64,000 bases of DNA from Bog-473 sp052140165. GTDB taxonomy: Bacteria; Actinomycetota; Acidimicrobiia; Acidimicrobiales; RAAP-2. This document shows positions 44,902-53,300 of the stretch, piece by piece. The notes beneath the pieces were generated by a model. It saw nothing but the letters and a program-made list of their open reading frames with translations. It ran no database searches and had not been told where the DNA came from. Made by a program: the position numbers and the translations under genes. The stretch's first letter is position 1. Each line of letters opens with the position of its first letter. The DNA lies in the NCBI GenBank assembly GCA_052140165.1, contig JBKQUM010000048.1:1-64000 (forward strand), given 5' to 3'.

Positions 44902-45666
44902 TCAGACCGGGCGCACGACGACCCCCCGCTCGGCCATGTAGGCCTTGGCCTCGCCGATAGTGAACTCACGACGGTGGAAGATCGAGGCCGCCAGGACGGC
45001 GTCGGCGCCACCGTCGAGGGCACCGTCCACCAGGTCCTGCAGCCGTCCGACGCCACCCGACGCCACCACCGGGATCCCCACCGCGTCCACCACGGCCCGT
45101 GTCAGCGCCAGGTCGAAGCCATCCCTCGTCCCGTCGCGGTCCATGGATGTGAGCAGGATCTCGCCCGCCCCGCTGGCGGCGCACTCCACCGCCCACGCCA
45201 CCACGTCACGCCCGGTCGGCGTCCGGCCGCCGTGCGTGTAGACCTCCCAGCCACGACCCTCCGCCCGGGCGCGGGCGTCGATGGCGACGACGGCGCACTG
45301 CCCGCCGAACTCGTCGGCGATGTCGCGCACGAGCTCGGGTCGTTCCACTGCGGCGGTGTTCACCGCGACCTTGTCCGCGCCGGCTCGGAGGAGGCGGCGT
45401 GCATCCTCCGCCATCCGGACCCCACCCCCGACCGTCAAGGGGATGAAGACCTGCTCGGCGGTGCGCGCCACGACCGAGACCATGGTGTCGCGTCCGTCGG
45501 AGGACGCGGTGATGTCGAGGAACGTGATCTCGTCCGCTCCTTCGGCGTCGTAGCGCTCCGCCAGTTCGACCGGATCGCCCTCGTCGGTGAGGTCGACGAA
45601 GCGCACACCCTTCACCACACGGCCGTCGGTGACGTCGAGGCAGGGGATCAGGCGGATGCTGCGCAC
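44902..45666 (-). CDS. hisF: Imidazole glycerol phosphate synthase cyclase subunit
   Basis: 254 aa TIM barrel. RLIPCLDVTDGRVVKG (catalytic Asp near 11), LTVGGGVRMAEDARRLLRAGADKVAVNT, EILLTSMDRDGT (second catalytic Asp near 130) and VVASGGVG are typical. It takes ammonia from HisH to make IGP and AICAR. The GTG start at 45666 lies inside the end of hisA (19-bp overlap). Confidence 0.96.
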   Translation of the reverse strand: MRSIRLIPCLDVTDGRVVKGVRFVDLTDEGDPVELAERYDAEGADEITFLDITASSDGRDTMVSVVARTAEQVFIPLTVGGGVRMAEDARRLLRAGADKVAVNTAAVERPELVRDIADEFGGQCAVVAIDARARAEGRGWEVYTHGGRTPTGRDVVAWAVECAASGAGEILLTSMDRDGTRDGFDLALTRAVVDAVGIPVVASGGVGRLQDLVDGALDGGADAVLAASIFHRREFTIGEAKAYMAERGVVVRPV

Positions 45667-46406
45667 GCGACCAACCCCTCCTTCACGTCGAAGCGTCCCT
45701 CGACGAGCGCCTTGCCGACGATGGCCCCCGCCAGCGAGCGCCCGCCGACCCGCATCCGGGCCAGGTCGGACAGGTCGCCCACGACCGAGACCCCCCCCGA
45801 CGCCACCACAGGCAGGGCGGTGGCGTCCATCAGCGCCTCGAGCCCGTTCAGGTCGGGACCCGAGAGCATCCCGTCACGGGCCACCGCCGTCGCGACCACC
45901 GCGCCGATGGGCTCTCCCTCCCAGAGCGCCAGCAGCTCGCTCACGGCGCGGCCCGACCCGGCGAGCCAGCCCTGCGCCTGGGCCTCGGCCACACCGTCCT
46001 CCCCGATCCGGTAGTCCAGGCCCACTGCGACGCGCCCGGGCCAGCGGCGGGCACAGCGCCCCGCCAGCGCGGGCTCCTCGAGCGCCGCGGTGCCCAGCAC
46101 CACGCGGGCGACGCCCGCCTCGAGCAGCTCTGCAGCGGCGTCCTCCGAGCGGATGCCACCTCCCGCCTGCACGCGCACCGACGCGTCGGCGGCCAGGCGT
46201 ACGATCTCGCGCACGGCAGCGCGCTCGTGCGGCACCCCGGTGCGTGCCGCGTCCAGGTCGACGACGTGGATCCAACGTGCCCCTCCCGCGATGTAGCGCG
46301 CCGCCAGCTCGGCCGGGTCCCCGTAACGCGCTTCACGGTCGAAGTCGCCCTGGGCCAGCCGGACGGCCGTTCCGGCGCGCACGTCGATGGCGGGGAGCAA
46401 CTCCAT
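45648..46406 (-). CDS. hisA: ProFAR isomerase (HisA, possibly PriA-type)
   Basis: 252 aa TIM barrel. MELLPAIDVRAGTAVRLAQGDF has the first catalytic Asp (D9); QAGGGIRSEDAAAELLEAG, VVLGTAALEEP, AVGLDYR and GAIVGKALVEGRF follow. In many actinobacteria this enzyme also does the TrpF step (PriA); trpF was not seen here, but the sequence alone does not decide. The ATG shares one base with the hisH stop (TGATG). Confidence 0.94.
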   Translation of the reverse strand: MELLPAIDVRAGTAVRLAQGDFDREARYGDPAELAARYIAGGARWIHVVDLDAARTGVPHERAAVREIVRLAADASVRVQAGGGIRSEDAAAELLEAGVARVVLGTAALEEPALAGRCARRWPGRVAVGLDYRIGEDGVAEAQAQGWLAGSGRAVSELLALWEGEPIGAVVATAVARDGMLSGPDLNGLEALMDATALPVVASGGVSVVGDLSDLARMRVGGRSLAGAIVGKALVEGRFDVKEGLVACAASA

Positions 46407-47038
46407 CACACCGCCGCCGTGGACGCGAGCGCGACAAAGTTCGCCAGCAACGCCAGCCCGGTGGCGCCCGACTTCTCGGGGTGGAACTGCGCGCCCCACA
46501 GCGGCCCCCTCCATGCCAGGGCGGCGACCGGTCCCCCGTAGTCGCAGACGGCGACCGTCTCCGCGCCGAGAGGCGGAGCGAAGGAATGCACGAAGTACAC
46601 CCACGGGTGCGGGCCCAACCCGTGCAGGGGCGCGGGCTCCGCCTCACCGTGCACTTCCAATGTGTTCCACTGCATTTGCGGGTGCTTGACCCCGGGCGGC
46701 AACGGCGACACCGTGCCGGTGAAAATGCCCAGACCTCGCGCGTCCGGGCTCTCCACCGAACTTTCGTAGAGGAGCTGGAAGCCCACGCACACACCGAAGA
46801 ACGGAACGCCCGCCTCAATGGCCCCTCGGGCCGGGTCCTCGAGCCCGCTTTCTCGCAGCGCCCGGGCGCACGCCCCGAACGCGCCGACCCCCGGCAGGAC
46901 GACGGCGTCAGCCGCCTCCACGGACGCCGCGTCGGTCACCAGGCGCGCCGCCGCGCCGACGTGCTGGAGCGCCTTCTCGGCCGAGCGGAGGTTGCCGATG
47001 CCGTAATCGAGAACGGCGATACGCGGACCCTCCGTCAC
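46406..47038 (-). CDS. hisH: Imidazole glycerol phosphate synthase glutaminase subunit
   Basis: 210 aa class I glutamine amidotransferase. The nucleophile Cys is in PFFGVCVGFQLLYES (near 83), and the His-Glu pair is in WGAQFHPEKSGATG (near 187-189). IAVLDYGIGNLRSAEKAL opens the domain. GTG 47038 overlaps the hisB stop (GTGA). Confidence 0.95.
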   Translation of the reverse strand: MTEGPRIAVLDYGIGNLRSAEKALQHVGAAARLVTDAASVEAADAVVLPGVGAFGACARALRESGLEDPARGAIEAGVPFFGVCVGFQLLYESSVESPDARGLGIFTGTVSPLPPGVKHPQMQWNTLEVHGEAEPAPLHGLGPHPWVYFVHSFAPPLGAETVAVCDYGGPVAALAWRGPLWGAQFHPEKSGATGLALLANFVALASTAAV

Positions 47039-47637
47039 AGGCTGCCCTTCGTGGAGGGAATGCCACCTCCTTCTATCCGTACCGCGTCGCGCAGGCAACG
47101 GGCCACGCCCTTGAAACTGGCCTCCAACATGTGGTGCGTGTTCTTCCCGGCGAACCGGTGGATGTGCAGCGTGATGTTCGCGGCCGTGACGAACGCACGC
47201 CAGAACTCCTCGGCGAGCTGGGGGTCGAACGGCGGCGTGCCCAGGCCCGGCGTGTCGGTGGCGAACTCGAGCCCGTAGGCCAGGTACGGGCGGCCCGAGA
47301 TGTCGACCGCGACCTGAATCAACGCCTCGTCCAGCGGCACCAGCATGGAGGCGAAGCGGCGGATTCCCACCTTGTCCCCGAGCGCCTCGGAAAGACAGCC
47401 GCCCAGGACGATGCCGACGTCCTCGACTGTGTGGTGCGCGTCGACGTGGAGGTCGCCCGTGGCCTCGACCATGAGGTCGAAGGAGGCGTGGCGGCCCAGC
47501 TGGTCCAGCATGTGGTCGAAAAAGGGCAGGCCGGTCGAGACCTCCGTCCGACCCGTGCCGTCGAGCACCAGCGTGGCGTCAATGGTCGTCTCCTTGGTGG
47601 CGCGCTGCTTGGTGGCGCGTCGCGGGTCGGTCGTCAC
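47035..47637 (-). CDS. hisB: Imidazoleglycerol-phosphate dehydratase
   Basis: 200 aa, monofunctional. Two metal motifs HHTVEDVGI (near 70) and HHMLEASFKG (near 170), plus STGLPFFDHMLDQLGRH and DISGRPYLAY are present. The first ~17 residues are basic and contain a duplicated RATK. GTG 47637 overlaps the hisC stop (GTGA). Confidence 0.96.
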   Translation of the reverse strand: MTTDPRRATKQRATKETTIDATLVLDGTGRTEVSTGLPFFDHMLDQLGRHASFDLMVEATGDLHVDAHHTVEDVGIVLGGCLSEALGDKVGIRRFASMLVPLDEALIQVAVDISGRPYLAYGLEFATDTPGLGTPPFDPQLAEEFWRAFVTAANITLHIHRFAGKNTHHMLEASFKGVARCLRDAVRIEGGGIPSTKGSL

Positions 47638-48698
47638 AGGCTCTCCTTCAATGCGTGGAGGAAGCGGTCGTTCTCTTCGGGGGTCCCGATGGTGACGCGC
47701 AGGCAGCCCCGCAGGCCGTCCCAGCTCGCACAGTTGCGGATCAGGATGGACTTGGCGAGGAGCGAACGCCATACGTCGTCGGCATCCCGGTCGCGCGGGC
47801 GGAACAGAATGAAGTTCGCGTCGGAGGGCCAGCTGTCCACCGGGAGGTCGCCCAGGGCGGAGGCGACCCGCCCCCGCTCCTCGGAGATGCGGGCCACCCG
47901 CGCCTGCATCTCGGCCGTGTGCCGGAGCGCGAGAAGGCCCGCCAGCTGTGTCTGCGCCGACAGGTGGTAGGGCAGGACGACGGCCTCGCACGCCGTCACC
48001 ACGGCGGGATCGGCCACCAGGTAGCCCAATCGGGCACCGGCCATGGCCCAGGTCTTGGAGAACGTCCGGGTCACCACCAGCCCGGGTCGGGCCGGGCCCC
48101 GCAGCTGGAGCGCGGACCACGGGGAGAACTGCCCGTAGGCCTCGTCCACGATGACCAGGCCGGGTGCCGCCGCGCACACCACGGCGATGGTCTCGGGCGG
48201 CTCGGCGCGGCCGGTCGGGTTGTTGGGTGAGCACAGGAAGGTCACGTCGGGCTTCGCCGTCGCTAGAAGCGCCTCCGCGTCGCGGGGATCGATCTGGAAG
48301 TCGTCGTCGCGCGACCCCTCGACCACCTCGGTCCCGGTGATGCGCGAGATGTGAGAGTGCAGCGCATAGGTGGGCTCGAACACCAAGGCGCGGCGTCCGG
48401 GCCCGCCAAACGCGAGCATGAGGCACTGGAGGACCTCGTTCGACCCGTTGGCGCAGAAGACCTCGTCCGGCGAGACAGCGTGCAATTCCGCCACCGCCCG
48501 CCGCAGCTCCGTGGCCGGGCGGTCGGGGTACCGGTTGAACGACACCTCCTCCAACGCCGCGAGCAGCTCCTCGCGCCAGGCGTCGGGGGGCGCGAAGGGT
48601 GACTCGTTCGTGTTGAGACGCACCTCCGCCTCGACCTGGGGCGAGTGGTAGCCCTCGGCCAGGTCGAGATCCGGGCGCACCGGCGGCACGGCGCTCAC
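47634..48698 (-). CDS. hisC: Histidinol-phosphate aminotransferase
   Basis: 354 aa fold-type I PLP enzyme. LNTNESPFAPP, VFCANGSNEVLQ, FLCSPNNPTG, VIVDEAYGQFS and the PLP lysine in RTFSKTWAMAGARLGY (near 222) are present. GTG 48698 shares GTGA with the hisD stop. Confidence 0.95.
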   Translation of the reverse strand: MSAVPPVRPDLDLAEGYHSPQVEAEVRLNTNESPFAPPDAWREELLAALEEVSFNRYPDRPATELRRAVAELHAVSPDEVFCANGSNEVLQCLMLAFGGPGRRALVFEPTYALHSHISRITGTEVVEGSRDDDFQIDPRDAEALLATAKPDVTFLCSPNNPTGRAEPPETIAVVCAAAPGLVIVDEAYGQFSPWSALQLRGPARPGLVVTRTFSKTWAMAGARLGYLVADPAVVTACEAVVLPYHLSAQTQLAGLLALRHTAEMQARVARISEERGRVASALGDLPVDSWPSDANFILFRPRDRDADDVWRSLLAKSILIRNCASWDGLRGCLRVTIGTPEENDRFLHALKESL

Positions 48699-50020
48699 GT
48701 TGCAGCCCCTTCTCCGAGCTCGCCGAGTGCAGCCAGGCGCAGGCGCACCGAGTCGGCGTGGGCGGGCAGCCCCTCCGTCCCGGCCAGCGTGATCACGAGC
48801 GGTCCGAGCGTCCGCAACGCCTCCGGCGTCACCTGCACCGCGTGCAGGTGCTTGCGGAAGTCATCCGCGCGCAGCGCCGAAGCAAAGCGGGCGGTCCGGT
48901 TGGTGGGGAGCACGTGGTTCGGACCTGCGATGTAGTCGCCCATGCTGGCCGGAGACCAGTCCCCGATGAACACGGCCCCCGCATTCTGCACGAGCGCGAG
49001 CATCGCGAGGCCCTCCTCGTCGGGAACCATCAGCTCCAGGTGCTCGGGGGCGATGGTGTTCGCCACCGCCAGCGCATCCTCCGGTCCGTCGACCAGGCAC
49101 GTGATCCCCGACGTCGCCAGGGTCGCCTCCAGGTCCGCCCGCCGGCTCGAGCCCGCCACGATGCGGTCCACCTCGGCCGAGACCGCCTCGGCCAGCGACG
49201 CATCCCAGCAGACCAGCCAGGCCAGGCCGTCAGGCCCGTGCTCGGCCTGCACGACCAGGTCGACGGCGACGAACGCAGCGGGCGCGTCCGGACCGGCCAC
49301 GACGACGATCTCGGACGGCCCGGCGAAGGCCGACGCCACCCCGACGACGCCCGACACCTGGCGCTTGGCTTCGGCGACGTAGGCGTTGCCTGGCCCGGCG
49401 ATGACGTCGACCGCGGGCAGGGTGCGGGTCCCGTAGGCCATGGCGGCGATCGCCTGCGCACCCCCGATCCGGTACACCTCGTCGACCCCGGCGATCGAGG
49501 CTGCGCACAGTGTCGCCGGATCCACCTTGCCGTCTGCCGCCGGTGGCACGCACAGAGCGAGGCTCCCGACCCCGGCCACCCGGGCCGGCGCGGCGCACAT
49601 GAGCACGGTCGAGGGGTAGCGCGCCCGGCCACCTGGTGCATAGATGCCGGCGCGCTCGACCGCCCGGGTGAGGTGCCGCACCGTGATGCCGCCGTCGACC
49701 AGGTCGCCGGGCGGCAGACCCTCGTGCGCGTGGTACGCCAGGATGCGGTCGAACGCCACCTGCAGAGCCTCGGAGAGGTCGGGATCGACGCGGGAGCGCG
49801 CCTCGTCGATCTCCGCGACGGGGACCCGCAGGCCGTCGGACACGTCGACCCTGTCCAGCTCGGCCGTCTGGCGGACCACGGCGGCATCGCCATTGGTGCG
49901 CACGTCGAGAAGGATCCGCGCCACCACGTCGTGAACCTCGGCCCCGGGGGCCGAAGGCCGCGGCAGGGCGGCGCCGAACGGCGGCTTGGTGCCGCGCAGG
50001 TCCAGGACACGGAGGGACAT
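48695..50020 (-). CDS. hisD: Histidinol dehydrogenase
   Basis: 441 aa; catalyses the last two steps of histidine synthesis with NAD and zinc. RAGIYAPGGRARYPSTVLM, YRIGGAQAIAAMAYG, VDVIAGPGNAYVAEAKR, FAGPSEIVVVAG, AEHGPDGLAWLV and TIAPEHLELM (His) are present. First gene of the his operon. ATG 50020 has TAGCCT 9 nt upstream and no Shine-Dalgarno. hisG and hisE are not in the window. Confidence 0.96.
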   Translation of the reverse strand: MSLRVLDLRGTKPPFGAALPRPSAPGAEVHDVVARILLDVRTNGDAAVVRQTAELDRVDVSDGLRVPVAEIDEARSRVDPDLSEALQVAFDRILAYHAHEGLPPGDLVDGGITVRHLTRAVERAGIYAPGGRARYPSTVLMCAAPARVAGVGSLALCVPPAADGKVDPATLCAASIAGVDEVYRIGGAQAIAAMAYGTRTLPAVDVIAGPGNAYVAEAKRQVSGVVGVASAFAGPSEIVVVAGPDAPAAFVAVDLVVQAEHGPDGLAWLVCWDASLAEAVSAEVDRIVAGSSRRADLEATLATSGITCLVDGPEDALAVANTIAPEHLELMVPDEEGLAMLALVQNAGAVFIGDWSPASMGDYIAGPNHVLPTNRTARFASALRADDFRKHLHAVQVTPEALRTLGPLVITLAGTEGLPAHADSVRLRLAALGELGEGAAT

Positions 50021-50189
50021 GAGGTCTCAAGGCTACCGGCGGGCCCCCCGGGGCCCATTCCGGGCCGGCCTGCGACGAGGCGGCGTGCAGACACGGGGAC
50101 CGCGGCCGTGGAACCGCCCGAAGCGGGCGTGGGCCCGGAGACGTCTCCCGGGGCGCGACGGACCGTCCCGGATCGGCCATCATCGCGGG
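50021..50189. promoter_or_regulatory. hisD upstream region with GC palindrome
   Basis: 169 bp between hisD (minus) and a small plus-strand gene. TAGCCT (50035-50030) is a candidate -10 for hisD. Six bases further upstream, GGGCCCC and GGGGCCC (50041-50056) form a 7-bp-arm palindrome in the presumed -35/-10 spacer, a possible repressor site. No good -35 is seen. No transcription attenuator or T-box is seen. Confidence 0.4.
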
Positions 50190-50381
50190 ATGTCATCCGC
50201 CGCCGAGATCTCCTCCTTGTCCTCCACCCTCGCCGAGCTGCACGAGCGGGTCACCGCCATGGCCGAGGGTGCGCTGTCGAGCGGCGACGAGGACATGGCG
50301 CACGAGCTCATCGCCGTCGAACGCGCTCTCGGGGGGGCGCTGCGGCGCCTTCGCCGCTTCTCCCAGGGCCCGAACCGGTGA
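50190..50381 (+). CDS. Small unknown helical protein
   Basis: 63 aa from ATG 50190 (MSSAAEISSLSSTLAEL). It is predicted to be all-helical with a Glu/Ala/Leu-rich centre (VTAMAEGALSSGDEDMAHELIAV) and a basic end. No known domain. It is divergent from hisD and convergent with the DUF1905 gene. No strong ribosome site; CATCAT lies 6 nt upstream. Gene status moderately supported by codon pattern only. Confidence 0.5.
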   Translation: MSSAAEISSLSSTLAELHERVTAMAEGALSSGDEDMAHELIAVERALGGALRRLRRFSQGPNR

Positions 50382-50390
50382 GCCCCGCCG

Positions 50391-50600
50391 TCAGCCGTCC
50401 AGCCGCTCGGTGAGGACGACCCGGACCGTCGCACCGGCCTCCTTGCCGATGGCACGGCGGATCTCAGCCTTCACGGGCAGCTTGTGCGTGCCGTCCCCCA
50501 GGGCCATGAACGAGCTCTCGAAGAGAACCCCGTCGACCGTGCCGCGCACGTTGGCGAGGCCGCGCGTTCCGAAGAACTCCACGGAGCCGGGCAACCACAT
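50391..50600 (-). CDS. DUF1905 domain protein
   Basis: 69 aa. The sequence GLANVRGTVDGVLFESSFMAL, GTHKLPVKAEIRRAIGKEAGATVRVVL matches the DUF1905 beta-barrel of small proteins often fused to YdeI-like domains. Slightly shorter than usual at the N-terminus. Function unknown. ATG 50600 with a G-rich stretch 4-12 nt upstream. Confidence 0.7.
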   Translation of the reverse strand: MWLPGSVEFFGTRGLANVRGTVDGVLFESSFMALGDGTHKLPVKAEIRRAIGKEAGATVRVVLTERLDG

Positions 50601-50680
50601 CGGTCCACCCGCCCTTCGAAGGACTCTTCTCGAGGGTGGCCCGGGACGACTTCCTCAACGCGCGTCCCACTGCCCGACCC

Positions 50681-51079
50681 TCACACGGCGTAGAGCACGA
50701 GCTCGTGGCCGAGCAGCGACGCCGCCGTGCGAAGCACCGTCTGGCGTTGGGTCACGACCGCACAATTGCGCCGCTCGGCCAGCTCCACCACCGCCACGAC
50801 GCTGAGGTCCGACGTGTCGCACCGGGCCGCGAGCTCACCCGAACGGCGGGCCGCCTCGCCGTTGAAGGGCTCGACCTCGGTGCCGGCCAGCAGCTCACCG
50901 ATCCGGTCACTGCGCGCCTCGGTCCGATACCCCTCGGCCACGGCCACGGCCGGGATCACCGGCACGATGCCGTTGGACAGCGCGGCGCGGTGGAGCGCCC
51001 ACATCATGCGGTCGCCTCTGGCCGCCGCATGCAGGGCGCCGAGGCCGTAGACGAGCCCTTCTCGGCGGTTCGCGCTCAC
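50681..51079 (-). CDS. PIN-domain protein, VapC-like, with changed active-site residues
   Basis: 132 aa. The fold and length fit actinobacterial PIN toxins: GALHAAARGDRMMWALHR, VIPAVAVAEGYR (Glu49), CDTSDLSVVAVVELAERR (Asp91) and NCAVVTQ. However, the first Asp expected near residue 12 is Gly (VYGLGAL) and the Asp normally following VVT is Gln (VTQRQ). Two of the four acidic residues that bind Mg are thus gone, so RNase activity is doubtful. The GTG overlaps the antitoxin stop (GTGA). Confidence 0.7.
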   Translation of the reverse strand: MSANRREGLVYGLGALHAAARGDRMMWALHRAALSNGIVPVIPAVAVAEGYRTEARSDRIGELLAGTEVEPFNGEAARRSGELAARCDTSDLSVVAVVELAERRNCAVVTQRQTVLRTAASLLGHELVLYAV

Positions 51080-51342
51080 CGCCGCCGGACGCGTGACGCC
51101 ACGCCGGACACACCCGAGCGCAGGCGGGCCAGGAGGGCTTCACCCGCCGCGAGCTCCTCGGCGCTGAGCGAGCCCGTCTCGCCCTCCCAGGCGGCGACGC
51201 CCCGGAGTCCCTGGCGCACCCGCAGCTGCTTTTCGGCCGCCGACGAGAGCCACGCGCTGAACGAGACCCCGTCCTGCTTGGCCGCCTCCTCGACGGCCGA
51301 CGCCACCTCGTCGTCGAGTGACACCGACCGCTTGGTGACCAT
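51076..51342 (-). CDS. VapB-like antitoxin
   Basis: 88 aa. A ribbon-helix-helix start (KRSVSLDDEVASAVEEAAKQDGVSFSAWLSSAA) is followed by an acidic C-terminus that would cover the PIN protein. ATG 51342 lies 6 nt after TACCCT with no Shine-Dalgarno. Forms a coupled pair with the PIN gene, the usual order for type II toxin-antitoxin modules. Confidence 0.75.
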   Translation of the reverse strand: MVTKRSVSLDDEVASAVEEAAKQDGVSFSAWLSSAAEKQLRVRQGLRGVAAWEGETGSLSAEELAAGEALLARLRSGVSGVASRVRRR

Positions 51343-51348
51343 GGCCCG

Positions 51349-51354
51349 AGGGTA
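51349..51354 (-). promoter_or_regulatory. Leaderless -10 hexamer TACCCT of the vapB-like gene
   Basis: TACCCT (51354-51349), then 6 nt, then ATG 51342. No ribosome-binding site fits in between. Confidence 0.5.
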
Positions 51355-51407
51355 GCACCTCAAGTACTACCAGGGACCCGCACCGCCGCTGACCAGGGCC
51401 GGAAACA

Positions 51408-51435
51408 CCAATGCCGGCCCGAAGGCCGGCATTGG
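51408..51435. terminator. Perfect 12-bp stem with CGAA tetraloop
   Basis: CCAATGCCGGCC (51408-51419), loop CGAA, GGCCGGCATTGG (51424-51435). It lies between the nth stop (51590) and the vapB-like promoter. No T-tract. Likely an nth terminator or insulating hairpin. The rest of 51436-51589 shows no gene. Confidence 0.65.
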
Positions 51436-51589
51436 GCGAGTCGGCCAGGAGGCGGATCCCAGACACGACTCTTTTGGAACCAGGTGGCGGGAACCGGTTC
51501 CGGGGCCAATGGTAGCGCCTGTGTTTTCCGATTTCACAAGAGAAACCCGAATTGCCTAAAAAGAGGCCGAAAGGCCCATCGCGCGCCGA

Positions 51590-52255
51590 TTACCGTACCG
51601 AGGGGCAGAAATCGGCGAGAGGGCATGCGGCGTGGAGCGGCTTCCGGGCAACACATGTCTCCCGCCCAAGGAGGATGACCCGAAGGCTGAAGGCGCCTCG
51701 ATCCGCGGCGGGTATCAGCTCGTTGAGCTGGCGCTCCACCTTGACGGCGTCGCGCTGCTCGGCCGGGGCCAGGCCCTCGAGAAGACCCAGGCGCTGGCTC
51801 ACCCGCAGCACGTGGGTGTCGACGGGGAGACCGGGCAGCCCGAAGGCGACGCTGCGCACGACGTTCCCCGTCTTGCGTCCCACCCCCGGGATCGTCACCA
51901 GCTCTTCGAGCTCGCGCGGGACCTCGCCGCCGTAGCGATCGCTGACGGCAGCGGCCATGCCGATGAGGCTCTTCGTCTTCGAGCGGAAGAACCCGGTGGA
52001 GCGAATGATCTCTTCGACGTCCTCGGGATTGGCAACGGCCAGGGACGCCGGATCCGGGTAGGCGGCGAACAGCACGGGCGTGACCATGTTGACGCGTGCA
52101 TCGGTGCACTGCGCGGACAAGATCGTCGCAACCAGCAGTTGAAACGGGTTCTGGAAGTCGAGCGCGCACAGCTGCCTCGCCGTGCCCGGGTAGCGCTCCG
52201 CGAGGCGTTCGACCGTGAGCCGCGCCCGCCCCTTCGGAGTCCTCGGCTTCGCCAC
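51590..52255 (-). CDS. nth: Endonuclease III (DNA glycosylase/AP lyase)
   Basis: 221 aa helix-hairpin-helix glycosylase removing oxidised pyrimidines. ATILSAQCTDARVN, the HhH LVTIPGVGRKTGNVV with catalytic Lys near 128, VDTHVLRVSQRLGL with catalytic Asp near 146, and a C-terminal [4Fe-4S] loop C-x6-C-x2-C-like (ETCVARKPLHAACPLADFC). GTG 52255 lies 6 nt after TACCGT. Divergent from mshD with only 31 bp between. Confidence 0.95.
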   Translation of the reverse strand: MAKPRTPKGRARLTVERLAERYPGTARQLCALDFQNPFQLLVATILSAQCTDARVNMVTPVLFAAYPDPASLAVANPEDVEEIIRSTGFFRSKTKSLIGMAAAVSDRYGGEVPRELEELVTIPGVGRKTGNVVRSVAFGLPGLPVDTHVLRVSQRLGLLEGLAPAEQRDAVKVERQLNELIPAADRGAFSLRVILLGRETCVARKPLHAACPLADFCPSVR

Positions 52256-52286
52256 TCGCTCACGGTACCGGGTTACGTTGGCCGGC
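52256..52286. promoter_or_regulatory. Back-to-back leaderless promoters of the nth/mshD pair
   Basis: The 31-bp space holds TACCGT for nth (52267-52262, minus, 6 nt from its GTG) and TACGTT for mshD (52274-52279, plus, 7 nt from its GTG). Neither start has a Shine-Dalgarno. The -35 regions would lie inside the opposite gene. Confidence 0.7.
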
Positions 52287-53234
52287 GTGGACGTGGAGCA
52301 CATGGTGACCGTCGACCTGGACCACCTCGGCGACACCGTCCGTGCGGAGCTCTCCGCGCTCCTGGACCGGGCCGACGCGGCAGGCGGCCACGCTGCACTC
52401 CCGGAGCCGCAGCTGCTCGCCGTCACGCATCCGGGCACGGCGCCGGCGGAGGACCGCGCCGTGCTCACCCGCGACCGGGGCGCTCTCGTCGGGTTCGCCC
52501 TGCTCTCGCCCGCCCAGGACGGCTCCACCGTGCTCCACGTCGCCGCGGATCCCGCCACCCGGGCTGACGGCACCGATGACGCAATCGTGTCCGCTCTGAT
52601 CGGGCGCGCCGTGACCGAGGCGCCGGCCGACGCTCCCGTCCATCTCTGGGCCATGCACGCCGGTCCCGCCGACGACGACCGCGCCAGCGCGCACGGATTC
52701 GTCGCCGAGCGCGACCTCCTCCAGATGCGCGTCCCCCTGCCGCTCGCGCCCGATGTCGTGACGGCGACCAGGCCCCTGCCGACCCGCCCCTTCGTGCCCG
52801 GCCGCGACGAGGAGGCATGGGTCGACACCAACAACCGGGCGTTTGCCGGCCACCCCGAACAGGGTGGGTGGACGGTCGAGCAGCTCCGCGAGCGCATGGC
52901 GGCGGAGTGGGTCGAGCTCGACGGGTTCCTCGTCGCCGACGATCCCGACGGTGCCGGCCTCATCGGTTCGTGCTGGACGAAGGTCCACCGTGACCGCACT
53001 CCTGTGCTCGGGGAGATTTACGTCATCGCCGTCGATCCTCGGCATCACGGCCAGGGCTGGGGACGCTCCCTCACGGTGTCGGGGCTCGAGTCGCTGTGGC
53101 GGCGAGGTGCCACCGTCGGGATGCTCTACACCGACGCCACCAACGCAGTCGCCGTCGCCCTGTACACGTCGCTCGGCTTCACCATCGACCACGTCGACCG
53201 GTCCTATCGACGCGACCCGGCCGACACCGCCTGA
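52287..53234 (+). CDS. mshD: Mycothiol synthase
   Basis: 315 aa with two GNAT domains. The N-terminal half is degenerate; the C-terminal one has EIYVIAVDPRHHGQGWGRSL (acetyl-CoA loop) and YTSLGFTIDHVDRSYRR. The block NNRAFAGHPEQGGW is typical of MshD. Acetylates the cysteinyl-glucosaminyl-inositol precursor to give mycothiol, a thiol restricted to actinobacteria, so it is a strong lineage marker. GTG 52287, leaderless. Confidence 0.92.
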   Translation: MDVEHMVTVDLDHLGDTVRAELSALLDRADAAGGHAALPEPQLLAVTHPGTAPAEDRAVLTRDRGALVGFALLSPAQDGSTVLHVAADPATRADGTDDAIVSALIGRAVTEAPADAPVHLWAMHAGPADDDRASAHGFVAERDLLQMRVPLPLAPDVVTATRPLPTRPFVPGRDEEAWVDTNNRAFAGHPEQGGWTVEQLRERMAAEWVELDGFLVADDPDGAGLIGSCWTKVHRDRTPVLGEIYVIAVDPRHHGQGWGRSLTVSGLESLWRRGATVGMLYTDATNAVAVALYTSLGFTIDHVDRSYRRDPADTA

Positions 53235-53300
53235 CCACCTGCCGCCCAGCGCCAACCGCCCCCCGCTCCCCGGCCGCCGCCTCCAGCGGGCGGACCGGGC

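Noticed and set aside
45587..47278. 563-codon plus-strand open frame opposite the his genes
   Set aside because: Arg/Pro-rich shadow of hisA, hisH and hisB.
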